The translations under genes were made by a program, and so were the position numbers. From assembly GCA_013350335.1 (NCBI GenBank), contig CM023540.1, positions 53,382,905-53,446,904 on the forward strand: a stretch of 64,000 nucleotides of DNA, written 5' to 3'. This document shows positions 22,962 to 33,557 of the stretch, in pieces. Numbering within the stretch: position 1 is the stretch's first letter; every line of letters starts with the position of its first letter. The notes under the pieces are model-generated. The model was not told where the DNA came from, did not search any database, and worked only from the letters and a program-made list of their open reading frames with translations. The DNA is from Chimonanthus salicifolius. Lineage: Eukaryota > Streptophyta > Magnoliopsida > Laurales > Calycanthaceae.

Positions 22962-24200
22962 AGATGTATGGAAACACAGTTGCATTTAGGAAACAAGCTC
23001 TAATGAACAACTGATGAGGACAAAGATAGTGTAATGAACCTTTCTAAGCCCTCAACGAAATAGGAACTAACCAAATCGAACTTCAACGTAGTGGTTCCTT
23101 ACCAAAGATGTCGCTGCTATTAGTCTGTAGCAAAAGCTAGTTTCCAATGAAATTTGATCTCGCTTGATTGAATTAAAGTAAACCAATTACAGCTCTACTA
23201 ATGCAATACAATTTTAATTAACAAAGTGTTGAAATTAAATGGACAATTGCATGCATTAACTTAATTCAAAAAAAACAAAGAAACTAGGATTTAAAGAGAA
23301 ACTTGAAAATTTTATTCCCAACTTAAAATTACTTCAATTACAATTGTCTTCATGCAAACTCATCTAACCCTAAGGAAGAACCTTAGATCTATTTATACTA
23401 GAAAATTGAAAAAAAGAAAGAAAAAGAAAACAGCCACAATGGCATGGGAATGTTAGTTCTAACCCTAATTACACTTACACCCTCATCACCAATCAAAATA
23501 AAGGGAAAAAATTACTACCAATCATAAAAGACACCTAGGATCTATGACATGTTCTAACCAATCAAAACACCTCTCTACCATGCGCCAACACTCCAATTGG
23601 ATGAGATGCAATGGGTTTTGGAGTTGCAAAACTCGTTGGAGATGAGTTTCATACGCATATGAGTTAAGGTGCCATCCAACGATATGTTGTCACATTAGAG
23701 TGATGATGTGGTTCAACCAATCACCAAGCTCCACATTTTTGCGCCAATAAAGAAGTCCAAGCTGGAGTGAGAGTCTCACAACAAGTTGGAGTTGATCTCT
23801 TGCAAGTCCACACACCAAAGGAGAGAAGAGTTGATCTCTTGCAAGTTCACACGCCAAAGAAGGGAAGATCTAGAGTTGCACACACCAATGGAGAGAAGGT
23901 TTAGCCAATTGCAAAGAAGTTTGGGTTTTTGCACCTCCGTGCATATGAACTTTGTTTTCCCACTTTGGTGATAGGGTTTTGACCTAGTAACCCGTCAGGT
24001 GGGGTCCTTCATACTCTCAAGTGGGGCCCAGGTCTATGGATAGAGTCCACATGCATTTAAGGTCACCAATTTGAAACTATATGGCTACGTTAACCCCACG
24101 TTTGCCACGACTAAAATTGTTCGTAGAAATTCAAGGCAATGACCGATTTTATCTTCATTCTCCTCATTGGGATGTCCCATCATGCTTTGACGATCTTGAA
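22962..24200 (-). mobile_element. Probable leader and 5' LTR of the backbone gypsy element
   Basis: This lies upstream of the gypsy gag on the minus strand, across the 3.4-kb insertion. A TATAAATAG promoter-like box in minus-strand sense sits near 23397-23389, followed by pyrimidine-rich transcribed-leader-like text. About 2.5 copies of a 39-bp unit (GTTGATCTCTTGCAAGT...) occur at 23789-23900. No LTR terminus or primer site could be pinned down, so the assignment rests on position and the promoter-like box. Confidence 0.4.
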
Positions 24201-25026
24201 GTTGTAATCATGAGCACCAATCAGCTACATTAGAGGTTTATCCATCAGCTACATTAGAGGTTTATCTTCTAAAGATGTGACTAAGTTATCAAAATTGGTA
24301 TCCCTATAACTTCTTTTTTTTTCCTTTTTATATAGATTTTCCGTTTTTCTTCATATTTTAACTAACGCACATTTTTAATTTATCTTTTTCCTTTCCACAT
24401 CATTCACCCATTTTACTATTACTTTCTTTTACTATTACTTTATTTACTTTAATATTTTTGTTTTTCCTTTTTTTACCACCTAATGCTATGGCAAGTTTAT
24501 TTATTCCCTTATTGAAATGTTCCTTTAATCAATTTGCCACTCCACTATTATATAACATACTACATGAAATATTGCAAATATGAAGATGACGACAGCGACT
24601 ATTATATAACATTCCACAAACTTGCCGAAATTTGTGAGACCTTGCACCCATTATGAAGATTGTATCTAAATGTGACTATCCTCTTTGTTCCGTAGTTTCA
24701 CTTAAATATTGAAATTTCTTACCATGTTGTACTAACTGATTTACAAATTCATTTGTATTACAGTCATATCCTCCAAACTCGAACTCAACCTATTTCATCT
24801 TTGTTCTATAAATTTTCGAGTTGATTGCTTTAATAGCTTTCGTATTTTCAACTTCAGTGATCTTTAGTTTCACTAATTATTATCATATTATTGATTAATA
24901 TTACAATTTTTTAACTTAAATTATTATATTTAAATTTTAGCAAAAACAAATGGATATGTACCACTCAAACTGAAAATTCTAATATTGTGCAGATTAACAC
25001 TTATAAGAATTGGTCTTGAAATATCC
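24201..25026. other. AT-rich sequence without a recognised gene
   Basis: Low-complexity T-rich stretches (24310-24480) are followed by ordinary AT-rich sequence. The phrase ACTATTATATAACAT recurs at 24542 and 24598. No coding region, RNA gene or element terminus was found. If the ankyrin gene at 36101 is intact, this could be part of an upstream intron. Confidence 0.5.
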
Positions 25027-25324
25027 CTTTTTCAATATGCTAGAACAACATGATTGACTCTAGAGGGAAGGGGTGAATAGGTCGATCCCATTTTTAATGG
25101 TGTTTACAAGTTTCTTGATTAATTTGAGTGCAACAGAACATACATCAAGAGATTTGTTTAGTGTGACAACTTCATTCATTGATCACACTAAAATTATGAC
25201 CCTTTACATAACATTTGATTATTGATACTTGTGCATAATGTATAAAATAAGATAATCACTATGCAATGTGATGTGTCTTGAGAAGAGTACTTAAACAGTA
25301 AATACAAACACACATAGATCAAAC

Positions 25325-25648
25325 CAGGGGTTTAAAAATCGGCCGATATATCGGCCGATACGATATGTCGACCGATATATCGGCCGATAATTTTCTCTTT
25401 CTTCTTTGTTTTTTTAAATATCGGCCGATATTTTGATATCGGGCCGATATAATACGGCCGATATCAAGGCCGATATTGTGAATATCGGCCGATACGATAC
25501 ATATCGGCCGATATTCACATGCCCAAAACCGATAAATATCGGCCGATACGATATCGGCCGATACGATACATATCGGCCGATATTCATATGCCCAAAACCG
25601 ATATATATCGGCCGATACGTATCGTATCGGCCGATATTTAAACCCCTG
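25325..25648. mobile_element. hAT-type MITE built from CGGCCG palindromes
   Basis: A 324-bp unit with 12-bp inverted ends CAGGGGTTTAAA/TTTAAACCCCTG and a perfect 8-bp target duplication GATCAAAC (25317-25324 and 25649-25656). Eight-bp duplications and CAGGG-type ends are diagnostic of the hAT superfamily. The interior contains eleven exact copies of TCGGCCGAT, plus at least four variants, most embedded in ATATCGGCCGATA palindromes. A longer part containing CATGCCCAAAACCGATA is duplicated. Empty sites without the MITE are present in other family A LTRs at about 22-29 and 33870-33877, so the boundaries are certain. It has no coding capacity and would need a hAT transposase from elsewhere. Confidence 0.93.
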
Positions 25649-28260
25649 GATCAAACACCATAAGATCAATTTAAAGTGGTTCGGTTAGCCAACCTACATC
25701 CACTTTTATGACTCGCTCAACCTTGAGCTATTCCTAAAATCCACTAAGTGGAGACTTATACCCTCACAATTATAGTAGGAATTCCACCTCACTCAATCGG
25801 CTGTGAATTTCACCCACCACCGTCGAATAGAAATTTCACATATCCATTTGGCTCGGAATTCCACCCACCACTGTCCTGGAGACACTGCTCTGGATTTTAT
25901 AATGGTTTCGGAACGAAGCTTCCTTAACCCACTTTCGTAATAAAGGTTTTAAAATAAAATTAAAACCAAGAAGCACTTTCCTTTTGAGCTCTTTCTCTTG
26001 ATGTGTGCTTCATGAAGATCTCACCCAATGTGTGCCGATGCTCCTCCTCATAGCCGCCGTATAGCAATCACAATCCAGGGTGACAACGAAACTGGTCATA
26101 TCGACTGTTTCCTAGATTATGTTCTCCTCATTTCCCTCTTACAAACTCAATCAATAGATTGGTTGATTATGGCTCTTCATTCCTCTTCTCTCTCTCACAA
26201 CTCAATTCATCTGATTGGATGTATTTGATTCCCCAAGTGTAAACACGAGAGAGAGAGAGTGATCCTTTTGTTGGCCCTTATTTAAGCTCACTGATAAAGA
26301 TGATGGTCCAACTGATTTTGCCAAAGATGAGAACTGGTTGCATAAAGATTGGTTTATATAGAGAAGGCAACCAGTTGTTGCAACGGTAATATACCGACAG
26401 GTTGGGCGCACCGAGGGGTCGGTGACTAGAAACGTTATGTAACAACGCGACCCAATTTTTCGGAGTTTTAGGATCTTGGTAGCAGTGGGGTGAGTGTGGG
26501 CCCTGTGGTGGGTCCTGCTTTGCCCGATTTTGAGTTCGGAGACTCAGAGGGCACTTTAGTAATTTTAAATTATTGAATATTCTGTCATTCTAAAAGATTG
26601 AAAATCACACGTTTTTCCCCCGACGTTTGTCATTTGATTTCTTTGGGATTTTTCAAATATTTTGGAAATTGGAGACTTTTATTTTATTAAAAAAAAAATT
26701 CAAAACCCTAAACTTACCCCCTTTATAACCTCGGTTTCGGCCGCACTGTAGCTATGCGCTATAGTTCTGTGCACCTACTCTCTCTCTCTTTCTCAACTTT
26801 CTTCTTCTAACCCTAACCCTAACTCCCCCCTTTAGAGCCGCCGCCGCCACTCCATCTTCTCTGTCTCTCGCGATCTCCTCTCTTTTTTTTTCTCCTTCCA
26901 GCCCGAATTCCCTTCTCTAGCCTCTCCGACAGAAATTGTTCCCTGCAACTGATCTCTAGCCGTGATCTCCGCCTTCAGCTATCGGATTTCCAACCCCTTT
27001 TTCCTCCATGTTCGCCGATTTCACGTACTCGATTTCCTTCTCCTCTCTTCTCCTTGATCTTCTTCTTTCTTTTTCTCTCTCTGGTTTTCCTCTTATTTTC
27101 TCCTCTTTCTATTCTTTTCCCTCTTTTTCATTGTTTCTCAGCTGAGTACTGAGCCAACTCAGTCGGGTCACTAAGTTGACTCGGTTAGGTTCAATTTTGG
27201 ACCAGCAGACCAGGCCCAATCCAATTCGCAGATTTGGCCCAGTTCGCCAGATCTGGTCAGGCCCAACTAGGCCTAGACCCAGCTCAGCCAGTCTGACCCA
27301 GTTCCAAATGGCCCGGCCCATTCCAAGCCCAGCCCAGTTCGGCCCAGCTTTGGACCCAGTCCATCTTAAAGTCCAATTTTCAGATTCGGCCCATTTTGGG
27401 CCCATTTGTGGCCGAGACTTGTTTTAGCCTATTTTAACCCGTTTGTTAATCTTTGTATTTTTTTTTTAATCAATTTGAGCCCCCTTCAACCCAGTGGATC
27501 CGGTTTCTCGAAGTTGATTTCAAAACGCACACATGTGAGGGAACTTATTACCGCTTTTAGCATGCATTTATGAATATTACCTCTCTATCAAATGTGCATG
27601 TGCGAAATGTGGCTAATGGGGGTCCTCGGTATTATGAGCCACTCGGCAAGGGAACTGTTGATACCATTATGTAGCGGGCCCCTATCCGGGTGTATTTGTA
27701 TCCAATGCCCGTAGAGGCATATACGGGTTGCTTATCTGATGTCACGATTGATTAGTTGTGTGGTGACATGATTAGGGTTTATTTTTATTGATAATATGTT
27801 AAGATGCCAACATGCAAATATATGATATGTGGTGATATATGCCTGATTATGGTGTGATATGTCGTATTGATAATATGTTGCTTGTCTGGTAGTAGGGTAG
27901 GGATGTTGTGTGGGACCGTGCAGTGGAAGGGTGGTTGGACTATGGGTTACCCGGTGGTTGGACATGAGTTGAAGTCTTTCCTGGCATAGGTTAGATTGTT
28001 AGGTGTGATCTTTAAACAAGCCTACGAGGGAGGTGTGGTCCGGTTTGGAGGGCAAGGTGCCCGAGAGTCCTAAGAGGGAAATGTTGTGAGGTGGTCATGA
28101 AAACCTCTAGGAACTTTTGGGGTTGAGTGTTAGCTCGCCCAAGTTGACTTAGAGGTCATCACAGACACGTTACCCGAGTGCTTGGCGGATGAGGAGTCCC
28201 CAGTGGTCTAATGGGTTGAGTGGTTCGTCCGCGTGGAGACCAGAGGATGGGATGGTGACT

Positions 28261-28555
28261 TGTGATCCCCGGATGACTGAGTAGACTGAAGAGATGCTTG
28301 CCCGCTCATTGGTCAAGGGATGATACGGGAGGGACATCTCCCACTAGTATGACTTGTGATCCCCAGATGACCGAGTAGGCTGAGGCGGTGCTCCCCTGCT
28401 CATTGGTCGAGGGATGATGCAATGTGGGACAACTCCCGCTGGTATGGTTTGTGATTCCCTAGATGACCGAGTCAACTCCCGCTGGTATGGTTTGTGATTC
28501 CCCAGATGACCGAGTAGGCTGAGGATATGCTCACCCGTTCATTGGTCGAGGGATG
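28261..28555. repeat. ~95-bp tandem repeat, about 3.5 copies
   Basis: The unit begins TGTGATCCCCGGATGACTGA and recurs near 28353, 28448 and 28490. The third copy is internally deleted. Confidence 0.85.
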
Positions 28556-29093
28556 GTACAGTGTGATATTCCAAGCTATGATACCTGTAGGGTGGGGACA
28601 GCCTGCGATATGATGTGATGAGATATTCCAGGCTAGGACACTTGTAGGGTGGGGACAACCTGCGATGTGATGTGATGAGATATTACAGGCTAAGACACCT
28701 GTAGGGTGGGGACAACTTGCGGTATGGTGTGATGAGATATTCCATGTTAAGACACATGTGGGGTGGGGACAGCCTGCGATGTGATGTAATGAAATATTCT
28801 ACGCTACGACACCTGTAGGGTGGGGACAGCCTGTGATATGATGTGATGAGATATTCCAAACTAGGACACCTGTAGGGTGGGGACAGCCTGCGGTGTGGTG
28901 TGAGATGATGTTCCAGGCTATGACACTTGTAGGGTGGGTACAGTCTCAGGTATGGTAGTCCAGGTTATAACACCTGCATGATGGGTACAGTCTGAGGTAT
29001 GGTATTCCAGGCTATGACACATACAGGGTGGTGCAGTCTCAGGTCTGGTATACCAGACTAGGACACCTGTATGGTGGGGACATCCTGTGGTGT
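28556..29093. repeat. ~60-bp minisatellite, about 10 copies
   Basis: The unit contains GACACCTGTAGGGTGGGGAC with TATTCCAGGCTA before it. The first six to seven copies are about 60 bp and the last three to four are shortened to about 48-58 bp. It ends at the junction with the family A LTR. Confidence 0.88.
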
Positions 29094-29880
29094 GATGTGG
29101 TAGTCCCAACGGTAATATTCTTTCTCGGTCGACATGTCGTTGTCGCCGATGGGTCGACAGTAATGGCACTGAGAGATCGGTCCATACGAGAGGCTCAGTC
29201 TAGGGAAAAAGCATGCTAACAGTAGTTTCTAGTTTAGAAACCTGTTACCCAGAATGACTTGTCGACCTTTACCAAAGCGTCGGTCCTGGCTACTCTAGAA
29301 AGGTCCTGAACTACCGATATGTCTATTTTCTCGAGAACCCACCTGAGTTTTAAGTTCAAAACTCATAAATCTTGATCGAGGAGTCACTGACCACGAGGGG
29401 TCGTTTTAGCCTTTCACTGAGAGGTTGGTGCATACGAGACTCTTGATCAGAGGCTTTCCCAGAATGACAGTTCTATGATACAAAAGCTATGTCAATCTGG
29501 TCAACCAGTCTTTGACCACGTTGGGTTGATCCTGTCTCCACCGAGGGGTCGGTGAGAACGACTGGTCGAGCTAACAGTGACACCAAAAACATATTTCCAA
29601 GTTGGGTTCCAATTCACTGTCAAGCTTCCTCTGTGGACTTTTTATGATTTAACCATTTTTTCACTAAGCCTAGGGATAGTCCTCTCTAATGTGTGGGTAC
29701 CACCTAATGTCATCTATGGCCATATTACTTGTTTTGTGATTGCCATAACGATGAGCTTAAATCCGGCGGAGTGTGATCTTCATTCTTGATCACATTGGGT
29801 CTTCAAGCTTCTAGCAAGTGCTAATTTCTGAGTCATGGAATTGACAAACATAGGGACTTGGCCAAACCGGGGTACTAAGA

Positions 29881-31020
29881 ATCTCTTCTTTGTCAATTTG
29901 ATGACTAAACCTAGAAGCTACCCATTTACAATCTCACCCTTATTACATCTCATTTGAATACAAAATATTACATTGATTACATATACATATTCAAATGGAA
30001 AACAAGATTACAATATTCGCATATTCTGGTTCACCTTGCTTCATGTCATTTTTCCTGTTCAAGTAAATAAGCAATCAACACTAGAAAATCATTAGAGGAG
30101 TTAGTCTTAAAACATAAATATACATTCATGGACTAAACACGATTTGCATTTAATCTCCCCCATACTTCTTGATTTCCTACTAACCAACACTACCCATAGC
30201 TTATCTAAGCTATCAATGTTGAGAAGATTTCTCTCCCAATCTTCTTGAGTTTGATCTCCCAAACTCCAAACATAGACATACTCCTATGTTTAGCACTAAG
30301 ATGTCTTCTTGCTTCTACTAATTTCTCCCCCATTTTGTCATTCAATTGACAAAGATTAGTAGGTACACATCGAGTTTTAAGCACTCCCCCATGCTTCTTG
30401 CATTTAGTGCTTAATTAGGTTCTGCTCTGACTCATGGTTCTCCCCTATGGTTCAATGCACACTTTTCGTGCATTAAGGTTTGGTTGCCCCTTCATAAGCT
30501 AAGTTCCAGTTTAGTTGATTTCTTCCATGAGTTGGGCTAGTTTCCTAGCTTCCTTAGAGTCTTCTCCCCCATTCTTCAAGCTATCTTTTGTAGCTTCTTT
30601 TACTCATCTCCCTCATAAACTCAGTTGCTTCTAAGTTTATTTTTCTCCAAGCTCCCTTTCAAGCTTGCATTCACCTTTCTCCTTATATTGTCATGATCAA
30701 TGACAACAACTAATTAGCACATATTTTATACTCCCCCAAACTCCAAGGTGTGTGTAGCATTACAGTTCAATCCCTATCTCCTTAACATGCCAATACAAAA
30801 TCAACTCATCCAAACCTGAATGTTAGTCTTTTATCCATGTAACCAATAGACACAAGATATAATATATTTCATCAAATTAGCATACACACAAAATCAAACC
30901 ATAACATTTCATTGATAAACAGATCGATACATATGGTTTGGAAGAGGGCATAAGGATGCTCAGACAAAACATTAGCATAATTTTTCAAAATATAAAACAC
31001 AAACATGAAAAACTATCCAA
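29881..31020 (-). repeat. 3' internal region of A2 with repeated purine tracts
   Basis: On the plus strand, runs of CTCCCCCAT or similar recur at 30166, 30326, 30385, 30442, 30573 and 30732. These are PPT-like tracts in element sense. The region is homologous to 10113-11302 of A1. There is no coding region. Confidence 0.75.
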
Positions 31021-31107
31021 ATCAGATTCATTTGGAGAAGGAGATGCTGGAGGAGAAGGGTCGATACGTCGAGAGAGGTTGACGATCAATTTTCGTAATA
31101 CAGAGAC

Positions 31108-31530
31108 TTATTCGTAGGTACTTTGAATGAACCTTTCCACGATATCATCTAGCCCATCTAGATGTGTCTCAATTTGTGAGATACGTTCTTCGATTTTGCA
31201 GATAAATCGAATTAGAGGTTGTGGCTCAGGGGTGTCCACATTTTCGACATTCTCTTCCCCTTCTTCATCAGTGTTGCCCAGCAGAGAGATCACTTCTTCT
31301 TTGGTTCTCACATTTTGTCTAGATTGAGACCTGAGAAAATACCGACGGTTGGATCCAATATTTGGGGCAGGGGTTTCTCTATGAGGAGTACTCCTCGGAG
31401 CAGAGCCAGCAACGCTAGGTTCGGGGCCATCCTGTATGAACCTAGGTGATCTCTTGGGGAAATTGGAGCTGAACTCAGGGATTTTTCCGATGGTTGAGGA
31501 TTGAGATTTAGCTGTCTCTCTTTACGGCAT
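31108..31530 (-). pseudogene. ORF2 of A2: Pro/Arg-rich, acidic, coiled-coil protein
   Basis: The minus-strand ATG at 31530 is followed by a stop at its third codon, then 137 open codons to 31108. The layout is a basic, Ser/Pro-rich N-part (FPKRSPRFIQDGPEP, later SNRRYFLRSQSR), an acidic stretch (TDEEGEENVENVD) and a heptad segment (IEERISQIETHLDGLDDIV). The same order, with weak sequence similarity, occurs in ORF2 of A1 at 9738-10112. Apart from the third-codon stop the frame is clean over 410 bp, which is unusual in this window. I do not recognise the family. A link to the extra ORF of Sireviruses is likely from its position. No membrane helix or enzyme motif is seen. Confidence 0.55.
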
Positions 31531-31586
31531 GGTTGCTAGGGAAGAGCTGACCAAGGCTTATCCGAACTCTAAATCTCACAAAAACC

Positions 31587-32186
31587 GTGACACCCTTTCT
31601 TCTTGAAATGAGAGAAGCAAAAACCCTAAGGTTTTCCGATGAGATTTCGCTCCAGGATGTCCCATCGACTGGTCTAGGTCATGAACGGAAATTGCCAGAG
31701 CTTAGGGGGAGGAAGATCGACAAGTTCGAAATGATCTGTCATTTTCGCAGAAAGAGATTTTTTAATTTACTCTTTTTGACTTACCGACCAGTCGTGACCA
31801 ACGACCTGTCTGTGTTGACATGTCGATATATATCGACCTGGCTCCCCTTTTTAGACAGTGTTCTGATTTCCAACAGTGCCGACCTGTTTGTTCCTCCGAC
31901 CAGTCTATCCTTCAACTTGGATTTTAACTTGAAGGATGACTAGGTATGTGTGTTTTGTGTGTATGCTTGTGATGTTCATAATTCATCAAGCTTTGCTTAT
32001 ACACCTTTGAATGCCAATGATGGTCCATATATTCACACCGTATTTGTGCCATTTGAAGATTCAATTCACCCTTCTGAAGATAGGCATAGACCATGGATTG
32101 CGGATCTCTTTTCCTGGATCCAAATCAATCCAAGATTCTTGGACACATTTAATTCACTAATTCAAGTATATTGCCCAAGTGTGTGA
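31587..32186 (+). other. Unrecognised plus-strand open frame with one stop
   Basis: The same frame is open at 31587-31943 and, after one stop, to 32186, about 200 codons in all, opposite to the element's sense. I recognise no domain. The first half overlaps the presumed ORF2 leader and contains CGACCTGTCG-like motifs of the family A LTR. This argues that the frame is fortuitous. The second half (PYIHTVFVPFEDSIHP and beyond) has protein-like composition but no known match. Confidence 0.2.
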
Positions 32187-33557
32187 TGTCACGAGATGCA
32201 GTATTTTGAGGCTTTAGCAAAGACAAAGTGTCTATGAACAAGAGTCATTCCACATAATGCATAACAACAAGTATTGGAATGAGACACTTAGCACACTAAT
32301 CATATATTCATTTTCTTTTTTAGAATATCGCTACCGAGCATATAGAAATGAAGTATGATGTTACACACACAGCTCTTATGCCTGTTATCATGTTATTACC
32401 CAAAACATGATAACCACATTTACCATTCTTTCAGGTATACTCCAATTTCTTGAAAGAGCTGGCACATACATGCATTTAAACAAGCACTTTTGGTAGGTCA
32501 CACCAAAGATAATCCATTTAAGGGCATAAAGCATGTTTCATTCTACATGGGATTCACAAGTTTATGAACTTGGAATGAAATGACACTGTGTATTAATACC
32601 ATACACACCCTATACATGAGGTAATGCACATACTACATACATTTCCTAAAGATGCACAAATCACATATCATATGAAATGAAATGAGACAAGTATAATTCA
32701 ATACTAGAGTGCAAACCAACATGTGCAAACCAACATCTTGTATAAGATCGATCCAACAATCAAACAAGAACATAGATTGAAGGCAAGATACAAGGTAATT
32801 CCAAAAACATATTTCAAATGTGAATTCCTTTACACATTTGAACACGATCATTGTGAGACTTGGAATTTAAGTTCACAATTCAGTGTTCGCCTTTTCTTAA
32901 AATTTTTTTTTTTTTTTTAAATTTTGGGTGTCTTCCCATTTGATCTTTTGAATCAAAATTTCTAGATTTTATACCACGATGTTGTCCCCACAAACATATT
33001 GGTACATGGCCATAAAGGATACTTGGACCTTCAACAAGTTCCTTTTATCTATCATCTTCTTCTCTTGGAGGATTTAACTTGGACTTTCTGAATGGATGAA
33101 CCATTCACCTTTAATCTTAATACACACATTGGTCAAGATAGGTGGTGTCATCCATTGGGCTAGAAGAGGCAATTTTTCCGTGTATTCTTTCAACCTCTTT
33201 TGTTGTTTCATGTCTTTTAAATATTTTGACAGCATATCATGAAACAACACTGATGAATACTATAGGTGTTTGATTTTCGTGCATGGCTAATTCATCACAA
33301 ATCCAAACATATTTGGTCTTTGGACAGATTGATCATGGAAGTTGAGGGTTTATCCAATACCTCTTCCATAGTCACAGGCCACTTTCTATTCACTTATTTC
33401 CAACCATGTTTAATGAAGAAAACATTTTATAGTTCTTGTTTCAATTTTCATCACAAATATAGGTTTGGAAACATCATGGATTTCTCTTATAGCCATTGTT
33501 GTAGCATAGATTAACTCAGACGGTTAAATCCTTTCACAAGAGCACGAGGCTTCCAAT
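32187..33557 (-). other. 5' internal region of A2, no recognisable gag
   Basis: This sits where A1 has its gag, but I find neither the UBN2 block nor a zinc knuckle on either strand. The primer site next to the 5' LTR (33541-33557) is degraded to GGCTTCCAAT. Short open frames on both strands lack recognisable motifs. The region could be foreign sequence captured between the LTRs or an eroded gag beyond recognition. Confidence 0.4.

Larger units (their letters stand above)
5545..24200 (-). mobile_element. Degenerate Ty3-gypsy element split by four nested insertions
   Basis: On the minus strand, gag (about 19440-17300), protease (near 16990), RT (near 16010), RNase H (15600 and 13150) and the integrase zinc-binding region (about 6100-5545) occur in the canonical Ty3-gypsy order. 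They belong to one old element interrupted by: A1 (6116-13041), a small copia derivative (13175-15415), a solo LTR (17642-18767) and a 3.4-kb LTR-like unit (19523-22961). The right-hand 1.2 kb (22967-24200) probably holds its leader and 5' LTR. The rest of integrase and the 3' LTR are missing on the left. The lineage is likely chromovirus-like from the protease and RT context, but I cannot place it further. Many stops and lost catalytic residues mark it as long dead. Confidence 0.75.
26438..29100 (+). mobile_element. Truncated, repeat-rich LTR fragment (probably Ty3-gypsy) within the A2 LTR
   Basis: It starts at TGTAACAACGCGACCC, which looks like an LTR terminus. It continues through a CT-rich promoter-proximal stretch (26770-27140), a segment of degenerate GGCCCA repeats (27215-27410) and two tandem arrays. 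It ends abruptly within the last array, where family A sequence resumes. No coding region, primer site or PPT was seen. The long LTR with minisatellites resembles those of Tekay-like chromoviruses, but this is inference. The missing right terminus and the 36-bp gap in the host LTR suggest a deletion after insertion. Confidence 0.55.
25027..29880 (-). repeat. 3' LTR of A2, disrupted by two insertions
   Basis: LTR family A homology covers 25027-25324, 25649-26437 and 29101-29880. The left terminus is TGAAATATCCC and the right end reads ACTAAGA, a mutated ACTAACA. The break at 26437/29101 has lost about 36 bp relative to the partner LTR (34636-34671). Confidence 0.8.

Noticed and set aside
25338..25640. 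CRISPR-like array
   Set aside because: Repeats are palindromic, irregularly spaced and inside a MITE with hAT ends; the context is a plant chromosome.
26812..26834. CCCTAA repeats resembling plant telomere
   Set aside because: Only about three units within a CT-rich LTR stretch; far too short for a telomere or interstitial telomere array.
27109..27427. Trp/Gly-rich and Arg/Pro-rich open frames on opposite strands
   Set aside because: Both result from degenerate GGCCCA repeats.
28556..29093. CRISPR-like or satellite centromere array
   Set aside because: Contiguous 60-bp units without spacers, only about ten copies, and part of an LTR fragment.
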